16,028 nt of DNA from Loktanella sp. (GTDB lineage: Bacteria > Pseudomonadota > Alphaproteobacteria > Rhodobacterales > Rhodobacteraceae), in the NCBI GenBank assembly GCA_003551805.1, contig PUNR01000163.1:1-16028 (forward strand). Reading direction: 5' to 3'. Each line of letters begins with the position of its first letter. The stretch's first letter is position 1. This document shows, one piece after another, positions 1-7,412 of this stretch. The notes beneath the pieces were generated by a model that saw only the letters and a list, made by a program, of their open reading frames with translations, did not search any database and was not told the DNA's origin. The position numbers and the translations under genes were made by a program.

Positions 1-1345
1 GAAAGCCTGTGTTGATAAACGCGACACGGGATTTGGCAGCGCGGATACATTCCTTAAGATTAACAGTCGTGCGGCGCTCTTCGTCCATGATGCCGATCTT
101 GACGGTGTCGCGCGGCAGGCCTAGCGCATCTTCGACAGCGGCGAAAATATCGTTGGTAAAGGCGACTTCGTCGGGACCGTGCATCTTTGGCTTGACGACA
201 TAGACAGACCCAAGCGCGGAATTGCCGCCTTTTGATTTCAGGTCATGCATGGCGATCAGGGTGGTGACCATGGCGTCCATCAACCCCTCGAACACCTCTT
301 GCCCGTCGGCATCAAGGATCGCGGGGTTTGTCATCAGATGGCCGACATTGCGGATCCAGAGCAGCGCACGGCCTTTCAGCGTCACCGTGCCGCCATCGGG
401 GGTGGTATATTCGCGGTCATCGGCCAGTTTGCGGGTCATCGTCTTGCCGTTCTTGACCAGATCGGCGGTCAAATCGCCTTTCATCAGGCCCAGCCAGTTG
501 CCGTAGGCCAGCACCTTGTCTTCGGCATCGACGCAGGCGACGCTGTCTTCGCAATCCATGATCGCGGAAATGGCGCTTTCCAGCCGGACATCGGCCAAAA
601 GCGCCTGATCGCGGCTGCCGATGGGATGGGCGCGGTCAAACACCAGTTCGACATGCAACCCGTTGTTGACCAGCACAATTGCATCGGGGGCCTTTGGGTT
701 GCCACTGTAGCCCACGAATTTCGCGGGGTCGCGCAGGGGCGCGTCGTCAATCAGCAACTGGCCGTCCTGCACATGATAGCGGGCGACATCGGCATGGCTT
801 TTGCCGACAATCGGGAACGCCTCGTCCAGAAACACGCGTACGCGGGCAACAACGCGGGCGCCATGGCCACGGTCATATCCGCCAGCGGGGGGCTGCACGC
901 CCATCGCATCAGTGCCGTAAAACGCATCGTAAAGGCTGCCCCAGCGGGCGTTCGCGGCATTCAGCGCAAAGCGGGCATTGGTGATCGGCACCACCAGTTG
1001 CGGGCCCGGGATGGTGGCGATTTCAGGGTCCACATTTGTGGTTTCAATCTCGAAATCGTCGCCTTCGGGGACCAGATAGCGCAGGTCTTTCAGGAAATGT
1101 TCATAGGCCACACGATCATGCGGCTTGCCACGCTGGCTGACATGCCAAGCATCAATGGCCGATTGCATATCTTCGCGTTTTTGCAACAAGTCGCGGTTGC
1201 GCGGCGTCATCGTGGCAATCAGTCCGGCGAAACCTTTCCAGAAGGTATCGGCATCAATGCCTGTCCCCGGCAAAGCCTGCGTTTCGATGAAACTGGCCAG
1301 TTCGCTGGCAACCTGAAGCCCTTGTTTTTCGACCCGATCATTCAT
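1..1345 (-). CDS. glcB: Malate synthase G, N-terminal 448 residues (cut by window edge)
   Basis: Malate synthase G condenses glyoxylate and acetyl-CoA to malate in the cytoplasm, in the glyoxylate bypass or in glyoxylate/glycolate use. The minus strand is open from an ATG at 1345 to the edge, giving 448 of about 720 expected residues. Family landmarks appear in order in one frame: a segment reading MDCEDSVACVDAEDKVLAYG, the IRNVGHLMTNPA segment near residue 335 (which in E. coli GlcB carries the catalytic arginine), SVYVVKPKMHGPDEVAFTND, and GIMDEERRTTVNL at 418-430, whose glutamate binds magnesium. The later magnesium aspartate and catalytic base lie outside the window. The start has a good AAGGGAG ribosome site 6 nt upstream. 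A DUF2256 gene lies 96 bp upstream on the same strand. In that gap a TCTAAT -10-like hexamer (1400-1405) with TTGCCT 15 nt upstream is a weak promoter candidate. No frameshift was seen. Confidence 0.96.
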   Translation of the reverse strand, partial: MNDRVEKQGLQVASELASFIETQALPGTGIDADTFWKGFAGLIATMTPRNRDLLQKREDMQSAIDAWHVSQRGKPHDRVAYEHFLKDLRYLVPEGDDFEIETTNVDPEIATIPGPQLVVPITNARFALNAANARWGSLYDAFYGTDAMGVQPPAGGYDRGHGARVVARVRVFLDEAFPIVGKSHADVARYHVQDGQLLIDDAPLRDPAKFVGYSGNPKAPDAIVLVNNGLHVELVFDRAHPIGSRDQALLADVRLESAISAIMDCEDSVACVDAEDKVLAYGNWLGLMKGDLTADLVKNGKTMTRKLADDREYTTPDGGTVTLKGRALLWIRNVGHLMTNPAILDADGQEVFEGLMDAMVTTLIAMHDLKSKGGNSALGSVYVVKPKMHGPDEVAFTNDIFAAVEDALGLPRDTVKIGIMDEERRTTVNLKECIRAAKSRVAFINTGF

Positions 1346-1441
1346 GGCTGTCTCCCTTGGTTCCGGCATACAACGGCACACCCGTGCCGACCGCCCCGAA
1401 TTAGAACACAAGTTTCCGATAGGCAACATCGCCCAAAGGAT

Positions 1442-1585
1442 TCAATTGCGCGTCCCGCGACATTTATCAGAGCAATATCGCACGGAATCCCATACTTTTG
1501 CCCACTTCTTGCGCCACGCGAAAGGCCTGCCGCAGGTCGCGCAGGTTTTCTGGGGCAGATCGGATTTTTTGCGCATTTTTGCCAT
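1442..1585 (-). CDS. DUF2256 small Cys4 protein (47 aa)
   Basis: A very short ORF in the gap upstream of glcB encodes a 47-residue protein that I recognise as DUF2256. It has a basic N-terminus (MAKMRKKSDLP), then CATCGRPFAWRKKW, then YCSDKCRGTRN. Four cysteines in two CxxC/CxxxC knuckles (C15, C18, C38, C42) suggest a small treble-clef or zinc-ribbon fold. Family members have this length and the same spaced cysteines and tryptophans, but no firm biochemical function is known to me. The ATG at 1585 has only a weak AGG about 10 nt upstream. The second ATG at 1576 would give MRKKSDLP, a start often seen in the family. It lies upstream of glcB on the same strand with a 96 bp gap and is divergent from the acyltransferase gene. 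Confidence 0.82.
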   Translation of the reverse strand: MAKMRKKSDLPQKTCATCGRPFAWRKKWAKVWDSVRYCSDKCRGTRN

Positions 1586-1706
1586 AAGCGGAACCTAGCC
1601 GGTGCAACCGCGTTGTCGAGGGTGACAGAGACTCCATCTACCGGATTTGCCAGTGCAGGGGTATTGTGTCGCAAAACACTTACATAACCGTGATCTGAGG
1701 AACGTC

Positions 1707-2582
1707 ATGAAAGACCGCATCGATCCGTTAATCGCCGAACGTGCGCCATGGCTTTATGCCACGCGCCCCGGAACGCGGCTCGCCCGCAATGTGCTGCATC
1801 ATATGCTGGGATACGGCAAAACCATCACCCTTGCCGAACAGCTTGAACATGCGGATTCGGCGCAGATCATGCAGCAGATGGCGCAACGGCTGGCACAGAT
1901 GGTCACGGCCAAAGGGCTGGGTCATTTACCTGCGCATGGCCCGGCACTGATCGTGGCCAATCACCCCACGGGGATCGCGGATGGAATCATCCTTAACCAT
2001 CTGATCGCGCAGGCCCGCCCTGACGCTTATTTCTTTGCCAACCGTGATATCCTGCGCGTGTTGCCGCAGATGGAAAACATTATCGCGCCTGTCGAATGGC
2101 GCACCGAATTGCGCAGCCATGCCAAGACGCGCGAAACGATGTCTTTTGTCCGGCAGGCGACCAAGGACGGGCGTCTGGGCGTCATCTTTCCCTCTGGCCG
2201 GTTGGCCAAACGCCGCTGGCTGTCGTTGCATGAACGCCCGTGGATGGCATCCGCCGCAATGCTGGCGCGCAAATTTGACTTGCCGGTGATCCCCGTCAAC
2301 ATTCAGGCCCGCAATTCGGCGCTGTTCTACATCTTTGACCGCATCCATCCCACCTTGCGCGATATCACCCTGTTTCATGAAACGCTGAACAAAGACCGCC
2401 AGCCCTTTGTCGTGACCATGGGCGAGCCTATTTCGGCATCAGCAATTCCGCGCGATGCCGATGAAGGGATCGACATGCTGCGCCGCGCCACGCTGGCGCT
2501 TGGGGGGGAACACGCGCCTGTCGTCAATCTGATCGCGACAACACGGCCATGGCTGACCAAAGATGCGTCAAGCGCACCTTGA
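1707..2582 (+). CDS. PlsC-like phospholipid acyltransferase (hemolysin-type)
   Basis: Predicted 291-residue acyltransferase of the glycerolipid acyltransferase (PlsC) superfamily, which transfers acyl chains to lysophospholipids or related acceptors at the inner membrane. The catalytic block is NHPTGIADG at residues 85-93. It has His and Asp five residues apart rather than the classical four, the form seen in ornithine-lipid/hemolysin-like members that read NHPxGxxDG. A second block, FPSGRLAKR near 161-169, matches the substrate-phosphate-binding FPEG motif. I see no signal peptide or clear membrane helix. I chose the ATG at 1707 because GAGGAAC lies just upstream; the same frame is open further upstream (to 1647) but has no ribosome site there. 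The acyl acceptor is unknown. The gene is followed after 55 bp by gatB. Confidence 0.8.
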   Translation: MKDRIDPLIAERAPWLYATRPGTRLARNVLHHMLGYGKTITLAEQLEHADSAQIMQQMAQRLAQMVTAKGLGHLPAHGPALIVANHPTGIADGIILNHLIAQARPDAYFFANRDILRVLPQMENIIAPVEWRTELRSHAKTRETMSFVRQATKDGRLGVIFPSGRLAKRRWLSLHERPWMASAAMLARKFDLPVIPVNIQARNSALFYIFDRIHPTLRDITLFHETLNKDRQPFVVTMGEPISASAIPRDADEGIDMLRRATLALGGEHAPVVNLIATTRPWLTKDASSAP

Positions 2583-2607
2583 AGCGGGCTGCGCGTTCTT
2601 TTAGAGA
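2579..2607 (+). promoter_or_regulatory. Weak promoter candidate for gatB
   Basis: TTGAAG (2579-2584, overlapping the acyltransferase stop codon) is followed after exactly 17 nt by TAGAGA (2602-2607), 30 nt before the gatB start. The match to sigma-70 consensus is only partial (4/6 and 3/6), so gatB may equally be co-transcribed with the acyltransferase gene. Confidence 0.25.
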
Positions 2608-2637
2608 TCGTGCAGAGTTGAACCAAGGATATCTGCC

Positions 2638-4149
2638 ATGCTGGATCTGACCTACGATTCCCCTGCCCCCAAAGTGATTGCGGGCGCCACCGGTGACTGG
2701 GAACTGGTGATCGGGCTGGAAGTCCATGCGCAGGTCGCAACAAACGCGAAACTGTTTTCGGGTGCCTCGACCCTGTTCGGGTCCGAGCCCAACAGCAATG
2801 TGGCATTTGTGGATGCAGGCATGCCCGGCATGTTGCCTGTCATCAACGAAGAATGCGTGGCACAAGCCGTGCGCACAGGGCTGGGGCTGAAGGCGCAGAT
2901 CAATCTGGTGTCGGCGTTCGACCGCAAGAATTACTTTTACCCCGATCTGCCGCAGGGCTATCAGATTTCCCAGCTTTACCATCCCATTGTGGGCGAAGGT
3001 GAAGTGCTGGTTGAAATGGGCAACGGTCAGGCCCGTCTGGTGCGGATCGAACGCATCCATCTGGAACAGGATGCGGGCAAGTCGATCCATGACATGGACC
3101 CCACGATGTCCTTTGTGGACCTGAACCGCACCGGTGTCGCGCTGATGGAAATCGTCAGCCGCCCCGATATCCGCGGGCCAGAGGAAGCCGCCGCCTATGT
3201 GCTGAAACTGCGCCAGATCATGCGCTATCTGGGCACCTGCGACGGCAATATGCAAAACGGAAACCTGCGCGCCGATGTGAACATCTCGATCTGCCGTCCG
3301 GGCGATTACGAACGCTATCAGGCGACGCAGGATTTCAGCCACCTTGGCACGCGCTGCGAGATCAAGAACATGAACTCCATGCGGTTCATCCAGATGGCGA
3401 TTGATTATGAGGCCCGCCGCCAGATTGCCTTGCTGGAGGACGGCAAGACAGTCACGCAGGAAACCCGCCTTTACGATCCGGACCGGAACGAGACACGGTC
3501 GATGCGGTCCAAGGAAGAAGCGCATGATTACCGCTATTTCCCTGATCCCGACCTGCTGCCGCTGGAAATTGACCAAGCCTGGGTTGATGATATCAACGCC
3601 GCCCTGCCCGAATTGCCCGATGCGAAAAAGGCGCGGTTCATCGTGGATTTCGGCCTGTCGGATTATGATGCTTCCGTGCTGACCGCCGAGGGTGAAAACG
3701 CCTCCTTTTTTGAAAAAGTCGCTGATGGCCGCGATGGCAAGCTGGCTGCGAATTGGGTCATCAACGAGTTATTCGGCCGTCTGAAAAAAGATGACAAGGA
3801 TATCGCGACCAGCCCGATCAGCGCTGAACGTCTGGGCCAGATCGTAGGGTTGATCAAATCCGACACGATTTCCGGCAAGATCGCCAAGGACGTCTTTGAC
3901 ATCGCCTACACCCAGAACCGCGACCCCGAAGAGATCGTGGAAACCGAAGGTATGAAACAAGTCACCGACACCGGCGCGATCGAGGCTGCGGTGGACGAAA
4001 TCATCGCCGCCAACCCCGATCAGGTCGCCAAGGCGCAGGCCAATCCCAAGCTTGCAGGCTGGTTTGTGGGCCAAGTGATGAAGGCCACCGGCGGCAAGGC
4101 AAATCCGGCGGCAGTCAATCAATTGGTGTCGGCCAAGCTGGGGCTTTAG
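2638..4149 (+). CDS. gatB: Asp-tRNA(Asn)/Glu-tRNA(Gln) amidotransferase subunit B
   Basis: GatB is the tRNA-binding and kinase subunit of the GatCAB amidotransferase, which converts mischarged Glu-tRNA(Gln) and Asp-tRNA(Asn) to the correct amide forms using ammonia produced by GatA. The 503-residue protein has the usual length. It shows VIGLEVHAQVATNAKLFSGA near residues 24-43 and the family signature VDLNRTGVALMEIVSRPDI near 160-178 (the common Pro is Ala here). It continues with GNLRADVNIS and RCEIKNMNS, and ends in an alpha-helical GatB/YqeY tail ending in NQLVSAKLGL. The start is supported by AAGGA 9 nt upstream. gatC and gatA are not in the window, as is common in alphaproteobacteria where gatB is unlinked. 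Confidence 0.97.
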   Translation: MLDLTYDSPAPKVIAGATGDWELVIGLEVHAQVATNAKLFSGASTLFGSEPNSNVAFVDAGMPGMLPVINEECVAQAVRTGLGLKAQINLVSAFDRKNYFYPDLPQGYQISQLYHPIVGEGEVLVEMGNGQARLVRIERIHLEQDAGKSIHDMDPTMSFVDLNRTGVALMEIVSRPDIRGPEEAAAYVLKLRQIMRYLGTCDGNMQNGNLRADVNISICRPGDYERYQATQDFSHLGTRCEIKNMNSMRFIQMAIDYEARRQIALLEDGKTVTQETRLYDPDRNETRSMRSKEEAHDYRYFPDPDLLPLEIDQAWVDDINAALPELPDAKKARFIVDFGLSDYDASVLTAEGENASFFEKVADGRDGKLAANWVINELFGRLKKDDKDIATSPISAERLGQIVGLIKSDTISGKIAKDVFDIAYTQNRDPEEIVETEGMKQVTDTGAIEAAVDEIIAANPDQVAKAQANPKLAGWFVGQVMKATGGKANPAAVNQLVSAKLGL

Positions 4150-4154
4150 GGCGG

Positions 4155-4183
4155 TTGGAAAACCGGCGCAGTCTTGCTATGGT
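4155..4183 (+). promoter_or_regulatory. Sigma-70-like promoter for the DUF4177 gene
   Basis: TTGGAA (4155-4160) and TATGGT (4178-4183) are separated by exactly 17 nt, and the -10 is preceded by TGC (an extended -10). Both boxes match consensus at 4/6. Transcription would begin near 4190, about 22 nt before the ATG at 4212. A small CGGTT/AACCG stem (4152-4165) overlaps the -35 but has no T-run, so it is not a convincing gatB terminator. Confidence 0.45.
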
Positions 4184-4211
4184 CCAAAGCTGGTGATCAT
4201 GGGAACACGCG

Positions 4212-4601
4212 ATGACATATGAATACAAGGTTGTGCCGGCGCCCCTGCGCGGCACCAAAGCGCCGGGCGTAAAGTCTTACGAAGACCGCTTTGCATTGAC
4301 GTTGGAAACCACGATGAATGAAATCGCGGCGGACGGCTGGGAATATCTGCGCGCCGACACCCTGCCCTGCGAACAGCGTGACGGCCTGATGAGCAAGACC
4401 ACCGTTTACCAGAACATGCTGGTGTTTCGGCGCACCAAACCATCCAGTTCTGCGCCAAAGATGAAACCGCAGCGTCAGGCGCCCGCAGCACCTGCACCGA
4501 CCGCTGTTGCGCCACCTGTCGCACCGCCTGTCGCGACGGTGCAGAAAAAGATCGTCACCAAAGACGACAAACCGGCACCGGATGTGGCCGGGGGCGACTG
4601 A
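4212..4601 (+). CDS. DUF4177 domain protein with Pro/Ala-rich tail
   Basis: A 129-residue protein. Residues 1 to about 77 look like DUF4177, a small alpha/beta domain of unknown function, beginning MTYEYKVVPAP and including the typical LNEIAADGWEYL-like stretch (here TTMNEIAADGWEYLRA) and a closing YQNMLVFRR strand. The last 50 residues are low-complexity Pro, Ala, Val and Lys, probably disordered. No signal peptide or membrane segment is visible. A GGGA sits about 8 nt before the start. Its stop codon directly abuts the stop codon of the convergent bolA gene. The function cannot be inferred. Confidence 0.78.
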   Translation: MTYEYKVVPAPLRGTKAPGVKSYEDRFALTLETTMNEIAADGWEYLRADTLPCEQRDGLMSKTTVYQNMLVFRRTKPSSSAPKMKPQRQAPAAPAPTAVAPPVAPPVATVQKKIVTKDDKPAPDVAGGD

Positions 4602-4853
4602 TCAGGTTAGATCAATCGCCAGCGCGTGAATACGCGCCATCAGATCAGGACCAATTGCTGAATGAATCGCTCGGTGGCGCGCGATGCGCGACATATCGTC
4701 CAGTGAAGACGCTTTAATCACCACACGCCAATGGCTTTCGCCAGACCCGTCGTCACCCGAATGACCGGCGTGTTTATGGCTTTCGTTAACTACTTCGAGG
4801 ATTTCAGGAGCGAGCGTTTGCAATCTTGCGTGAATTTCAGCCTGTAATGCCAT
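4602..4853 (-). CDS. bolA: BolA family protein
   Basis: An 83-residue BolA-family protein. BolA proteins pair with monothiol glutaredoxins, bind or traffic [2Fe-2S] clusters, and in some bacteria act as transcription regulators. The KH-like fold is seen as an N-terminal helix (IHARLQTLAPEILEVVNES), a central strand (SHWRVVIKA) and the family hallmark RHRAIHSAI followed by ARIHALAIDL, with the conserved histidine in IHAL. An AAGGGA ribosome site lies 5 nt upstream of the ATG. The loop carries a histidine-rich stretch (HKHAGHSG) that could help ligate a cluster. It is divergent from a J-domain gene across 78 bp, an arrangement I associate with Rhodobacterales. The subtype within the BolA family is not resolved. 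Confidence 0.93.
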   Translation of the reverse strand: MALQAEIHARLQTLAPEILEVVNESHKHAGHSGDDGSGESHWRVVIKASSLDDMSRIARHRAIHSAIGPDLMARIHALAIDLT

Positions 4854-4931
4854 TATTTTCCCTTAGCCCTCTTCTATCTGCGTCCCAGAGGTCTACAGTC
4901 TGTCGTCCGAGTCGGAAAGAAGAGAAGCACT

Positions 4932-5567
4932 ATGAAAAAAGATGATCCCTTTGGTTTCGATATGTCTGTATCGGGGGCCAAGAAGAAAAATCCGCGTGGA
5001 CGGCGTGGGATGTCAGGTGCGTCCGAGACCTCGAAACGGGTTTGCGACCACGAAGGCTGTCAGGAACCGGCCCCTTTCCGTGCGCCCAAAGCGCCCGATG
5101 TGCTGGATGATTATTTCTGGTTCTGTCAGGAACACGTCCGCGAATACAATCTCAAATGGAATTTCTTCGACACCGCGTCAGAGGCCGAACTGGCCGCGCA
5201 GATGACCAATGACCGCGTCTGGGACCGCCCGACCAAACCGTTCAAACGGTCGGTTGAAGAACGCGCATGGGCGCGTCTGGGCGTCGATGACGCGCATCAG
5301 GTGCTTGGCGCAAATGCCACCCGCAACCCCGGTCGCGGCGCTGCGGTGGGCCGCAAACTGCCGCCGACCGAACGCCGCGCCATCGACATTCTGGAAGCCA
5401 AGGACAATTGGTCAAAGCAGGAAATCCGCAAGGCCTATAAGTCGCTGATCAAGGTGCTGCACCCTGACATGAACGGCGGCGATCGTTCGCAGGAAGAACA
5501 ATTGTCACAGGTTGTCTGGGCATGGGACCAGATCAAGGTCAGCCGCAACTTCCGCGATGCCGATTAA
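4932..5567 (+). CDS. J-domain co-chaperone with N-terminal Cys/His cluster
   Basis: A 211-residue protein with a C-terminal J-domain (about residues 145-205). WSKQEIRKAYKSLIKVLHPD carries the HPD triad (177-179) that stimulates the ATPase of DnaK-type Hsp70. The domain is at the C-terminus, unlike classical DnaJ, and the Gly/Phe and four-repeat zinc regions are absent. The N-terminal half has C38, H40, C43, C65 and H68 arranged like a small metal-binding knuckle, ending in WFCQEHVREYN. A basic patch (KKKNPRGRRG) occurs near residues 17-26. The ribosome site AAGAGAAG lies just before the ATG. Its position opposite bolA suggests a role around Fe-S or protein homeostasis, but that is only an inference from neighbourhood. 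Confidence 0.88.
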   Translation: MKKDDPFGFDMSVSGAKKKNPRGRRGMSGASETSKRVCDHEGCQEPAPFRAPKAPDVLDDYFWFCQEHVREYNLKWNFFDTASEAELAAQMTNDRVWDRPTKPFKRSVEERAWARLGVDDAHQVLGANATRNPGRGAAVGRKLPPTERRAIDILEAKDNWSKQEIRKAYKSLIKVLHPDMNGGDRSQEEQLSQVVWAWDQIKVSRNFRDAD

Positions 5568-5570
5568 GCG

Positions 5571-6104
5571 TTATTTGCGGTAGAAATAAGTCTGCGACAG
5601 CGGGCTGAGGGCTGCCATTTCTTTTTCTTCGGCAATCTTCAGCCGCATTTGCAGCGCAGCATCGGCCTGCGCCACCACCCAATGCGCGGCAAAGACACCC
5701 GCAAACCAGATCAACCCGACCAGCGGCTGTGCCAGCACAGCTGTCAGCACCATCAAAGGCGCATAGATCGTTCCGTAAACAGGTAGAATCAGCGTCCCGC
5801 CGACCACGGATGCGACCACCAGACTGACGCAGGCCCCGACAAAGGCGCGCAGCCAGCCCAAACTGCCCGGCAGCCCGATCCAGCCGCGTGCGAGCCGCAG
5901 GGCAAGGGGGCCAGCCAACACGACCGACAGCACCACCCAAAACCCATAAAGGCCCGCAGGAACACCACCTTGTGGCCAGTAAGAGGATGTATACAACACA
6001 TAGAAGCCTACCGCCGCTGAAATTGCGGAAAAGCAGGCGTAGGTCGCTAGAACGACCTTGTGCTCACGCGCCGAAATTGACGCCTTTTCAAAATGCGCGA
6101 CCAT
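5571..6104 (-). CDS. Uncharacterised four-helix membrane protein
   Basis: I do not recognise this 177-residue protein. It has about four hydrophobic segments, near residues 17-38, 50-71, 85-108 and 112-145 (the last could be two short helices). A short basic/acidic N-terminus precedes them, and a charged C-terminal tail (LQMRLKIAEEKEM) ends in TYFYRK, probably cytoplasmic. No catalytic motif is seen. The ATG at 6104 is supported by AAGGA about 8 nt upstream. The gene is convergent with the J-domain gene (three bases between stops) and divergent from cobS across 252 bp. It is probably a conserved inner-membrane protein of Rhodobacteraceae, with no function assignable. Confidence 0.72.
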   Translation of the reverse strand: MVAHFEKASISAREHKVVLATYACFSAISAAVGFYVLYTSSYWPQGGVPAGLYGFWVVLSVVLAGPLALRLARGWIGLPGSLGWLRAFVGACVSLVVASVVGGTLILPVYGTIYAPLMVLTAVLAQPLVGLIWFAGVFAAHWVVAQADAALQMRLKIAEEKEMAALSPLSQTYFYRK

Positions 6105-6356
6105 TGCGCTGTTCCTTGAACGAGGGTTACTCTTGATACCAATCCACCTGAAAAATCATCGCGGCGGGCACAAATCTAAAATACAACTTAAAGTTACCAC
6201 AATTCGACCCAATCTTCAACAAATTCGTGCAGGGTGGCGTCGTTCTGCTCAATGATGCCCGATCAGAACTGCTGATGACGGGGTGGCGCTTGCCGCGCGC
6301 TGCGTTATGTTGCATCCGAGAAACAGCAAGACGTATCAACCAAGAAGGCAAGGCAC

Positions 6357-7343
6357 ATGGCCGACGGCACCACAGACATGCACGCAAAACCGACCGAGGA
6401 TATCTCTGTCCGGGATGTGTTCGGCATCGACAGCGATATGAAGATCAAGGGCTTTGCAGACCGCACGGACCGCGTGCCCGAAATCGACAGCACCTACAAG
6501 TTTGACCCCGATACGACTTTGGCGATCCTTGCAGGCTTTGGCTATAACCGGCGTGTGATGATCCAAGGCTATCACGGCACCGGCAAATCCACCCATATCG
6601 AACAGGTCGCAGCGCGTCTGAACTGGCCTTGCGTGCGGGTCAATCTTGACAGCCATATCAGCCGGATCGACCTTATCGGCAAGGATGCGATCAAGCTGCG
6701 CGACGGCGTGCAGGTCACCGAATTTCACGAAGGTATCCTGCCTTGGGCCTTGCGCAATCCTGTCGCGATCGTGTTCGACGAATATGACGCAGGCCGCGCC
6801 GATGTGATGTTCGTAATCCAGCGCGTGCTGGAAACCGACGGCAAGCTGACGTTGATGGACCAGAACGAGATTATCACGCCAAACCCCTATTTCCGTCTGT
6901 TCGCAACGGCAAATACCGTGGGTCTGGGTGACACGACGGGGCTTTATCACGGCACCCAGCAGATCAATCAGGCGCAGATGGACCGTTGGTCGCTGGTCGC
7001 GACGCTGAACTATCTTAGCCATGATGCAGAGGCCGCGATCGTGCTGGCCAAATCGCCGCATTACAACAACGAAAAAGGTCGCCGGATCGTCAGCCAGATG
7101 GTTACTGTCGCCGACCTGACGCGCACGGCGTTCATCAACGGCGATCTAAGCACGCTGATGTCACCCCGTACCGTGCTGGCTTGGGCTGAAAATGCGCGGA
7201 TTTTCCAGAATGTCGGCTATGCGTTCCGGCTGTCATTCCTGAACAAATGCGATGAATTGGAACGCCAGACCGTGGCGGAATTCTATCAGCGTTGCTTTGA
7301 CGAAGAACTGCCGGAAAGTGCGGCAAGTTTGAGCCTGAAATAA
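6357..7343 (+). CDS. cobS: Aerobic cobaltochelatase subunit CobS
   Basis: CobS is the AAA+ ATPase subunit of the CobN-CobS-CobT cobaltochelatase, which inserts Co(II) into hydrogenobyrinic acid a,c-diamide in aerobic cobalamin biosynthesis in the cytoplasm. The 328 residues match the usual length (about 330). Visible motifs are Walker A GYHGTGKST at 71-79, Walker B AIVFDEYDAG at 137-146, the sensor region FRLFATANTVGLGDTTG at 179-195, and the family stretch YHGTQQINQAQMDRWS. The N-terminal ISVRDVFGIDSDMKIKGF is also typical. An AAGG motif lies about 5 nt before the ATG. Transcription probably ends at the hairpins at 7345-7411. cobT lies downstream beyond an inverted flavoprotein gene, so the two subunits probably have separate promoters. 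Confidence 0.97.
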   Translation: MADGTTDMHAKPTEDISVRDVFGIDSDMKIKGFADRTDRVPEIDSTYKFDPDTTLAILAGFGYNRRVMIQGYHGTGKSTHIEQVAARLNWPCVRVNLDSHISRIDLIGKDAIKLRDGVQVTEFHEGILPWALRNPVAIVFDEYDAGRADVMFVIQRVLETDGKLTLMDQNEIITPNPYFRLFATANTVGLGDTTGLYHGTQQINQAQMDRWSLVATLNYLSHDAEAAIVLAKSPHYNNEKGRRIVSQMVTVADLTRTAFINGDLSTLMSPRTVLAWAENARIFQNVGYAFRLSFLNKCDELERQTVAEFYQRCFDEELPESAASLSLK

Positions 7344-7344
7344 C

Positions 7345-7370
7345 GTAAGCCGGGGAAAACCCCGGCCTAC
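7345..7370. repeat. REP-like hairpin, copy 1
   Basis: A perfect 7-bp GC stem GCCGGGG/CCCCGGC with an AAAA loop (7349-7366), flanked by a further GTA/TAC pairing across one mismatch. It begins one base after the cobS stop codon. Read on the opposite strand it closely matches the second hairpin at 7384-7407, so the two form an inverted pair. Confidence 0.75.
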
Positions 7371-7385
7371 AAATACGATGAAAGT

Positions 7386-7411
7386 AGGTCGGGGATTTCC
7401 CCGACCTTTTT
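7386..7411 (+). terminator. Intrinsic terminator of cobS (REP-like hairpin, copy 2)
   Basis: GGTCGGGGATTTCCCCGACC (7387-7406) folds into a strong stem of up to nine pairs and is followed on the plus strand by TTTTT (7407-7411). This is a standard rho-independent terminator for cobS, ending two bases before the stop codon of the convergent flavoprotein gene. On the minus strand the hairpin is not followed by a T-run. Confidence 0.8.
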
Positions 7412-7412
7412 C

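Noticed and set aside
1566..1582. Two TTTTTGC direct repeats 10 bp apart, at first read as a short-chain fatty-acyl regulator site upstream of glcB
   Set aside because: They are the reverse complement of the lysine-rich N-terminus of the DUF2256 gene (MAKMRKKS), which explains the repeats.
245..1687. Long 480-codon plus-strand ORF at the left end
   Set aside because: It is the antisense shadow of glcB, whose minus-strand translation matches malate synthase G throughout; the His/Gln-rich translation is typical of a shadow frame.
2524..3576. 350-codon minus-strand ORF opposite gatB
   Set aside because: Shadow of gatB, which is fully conserved on the plus strand.
6105..6356. Possible small genes in the cobS upstream gap (86-codon minus ORF, 92-codon plus ORF, and a protein-like fragment EQNDATLHEFVEDWVELW on minus)
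   Set aside because: The long ORFs run into cobS in another frame and lack ribosome sites; the fragment has no start codon and is bounded by stops within 20 codons. At most it is a remnant. The gap also has an AACTT/AAGTT palindrome (6185-6195) too short to interpret.
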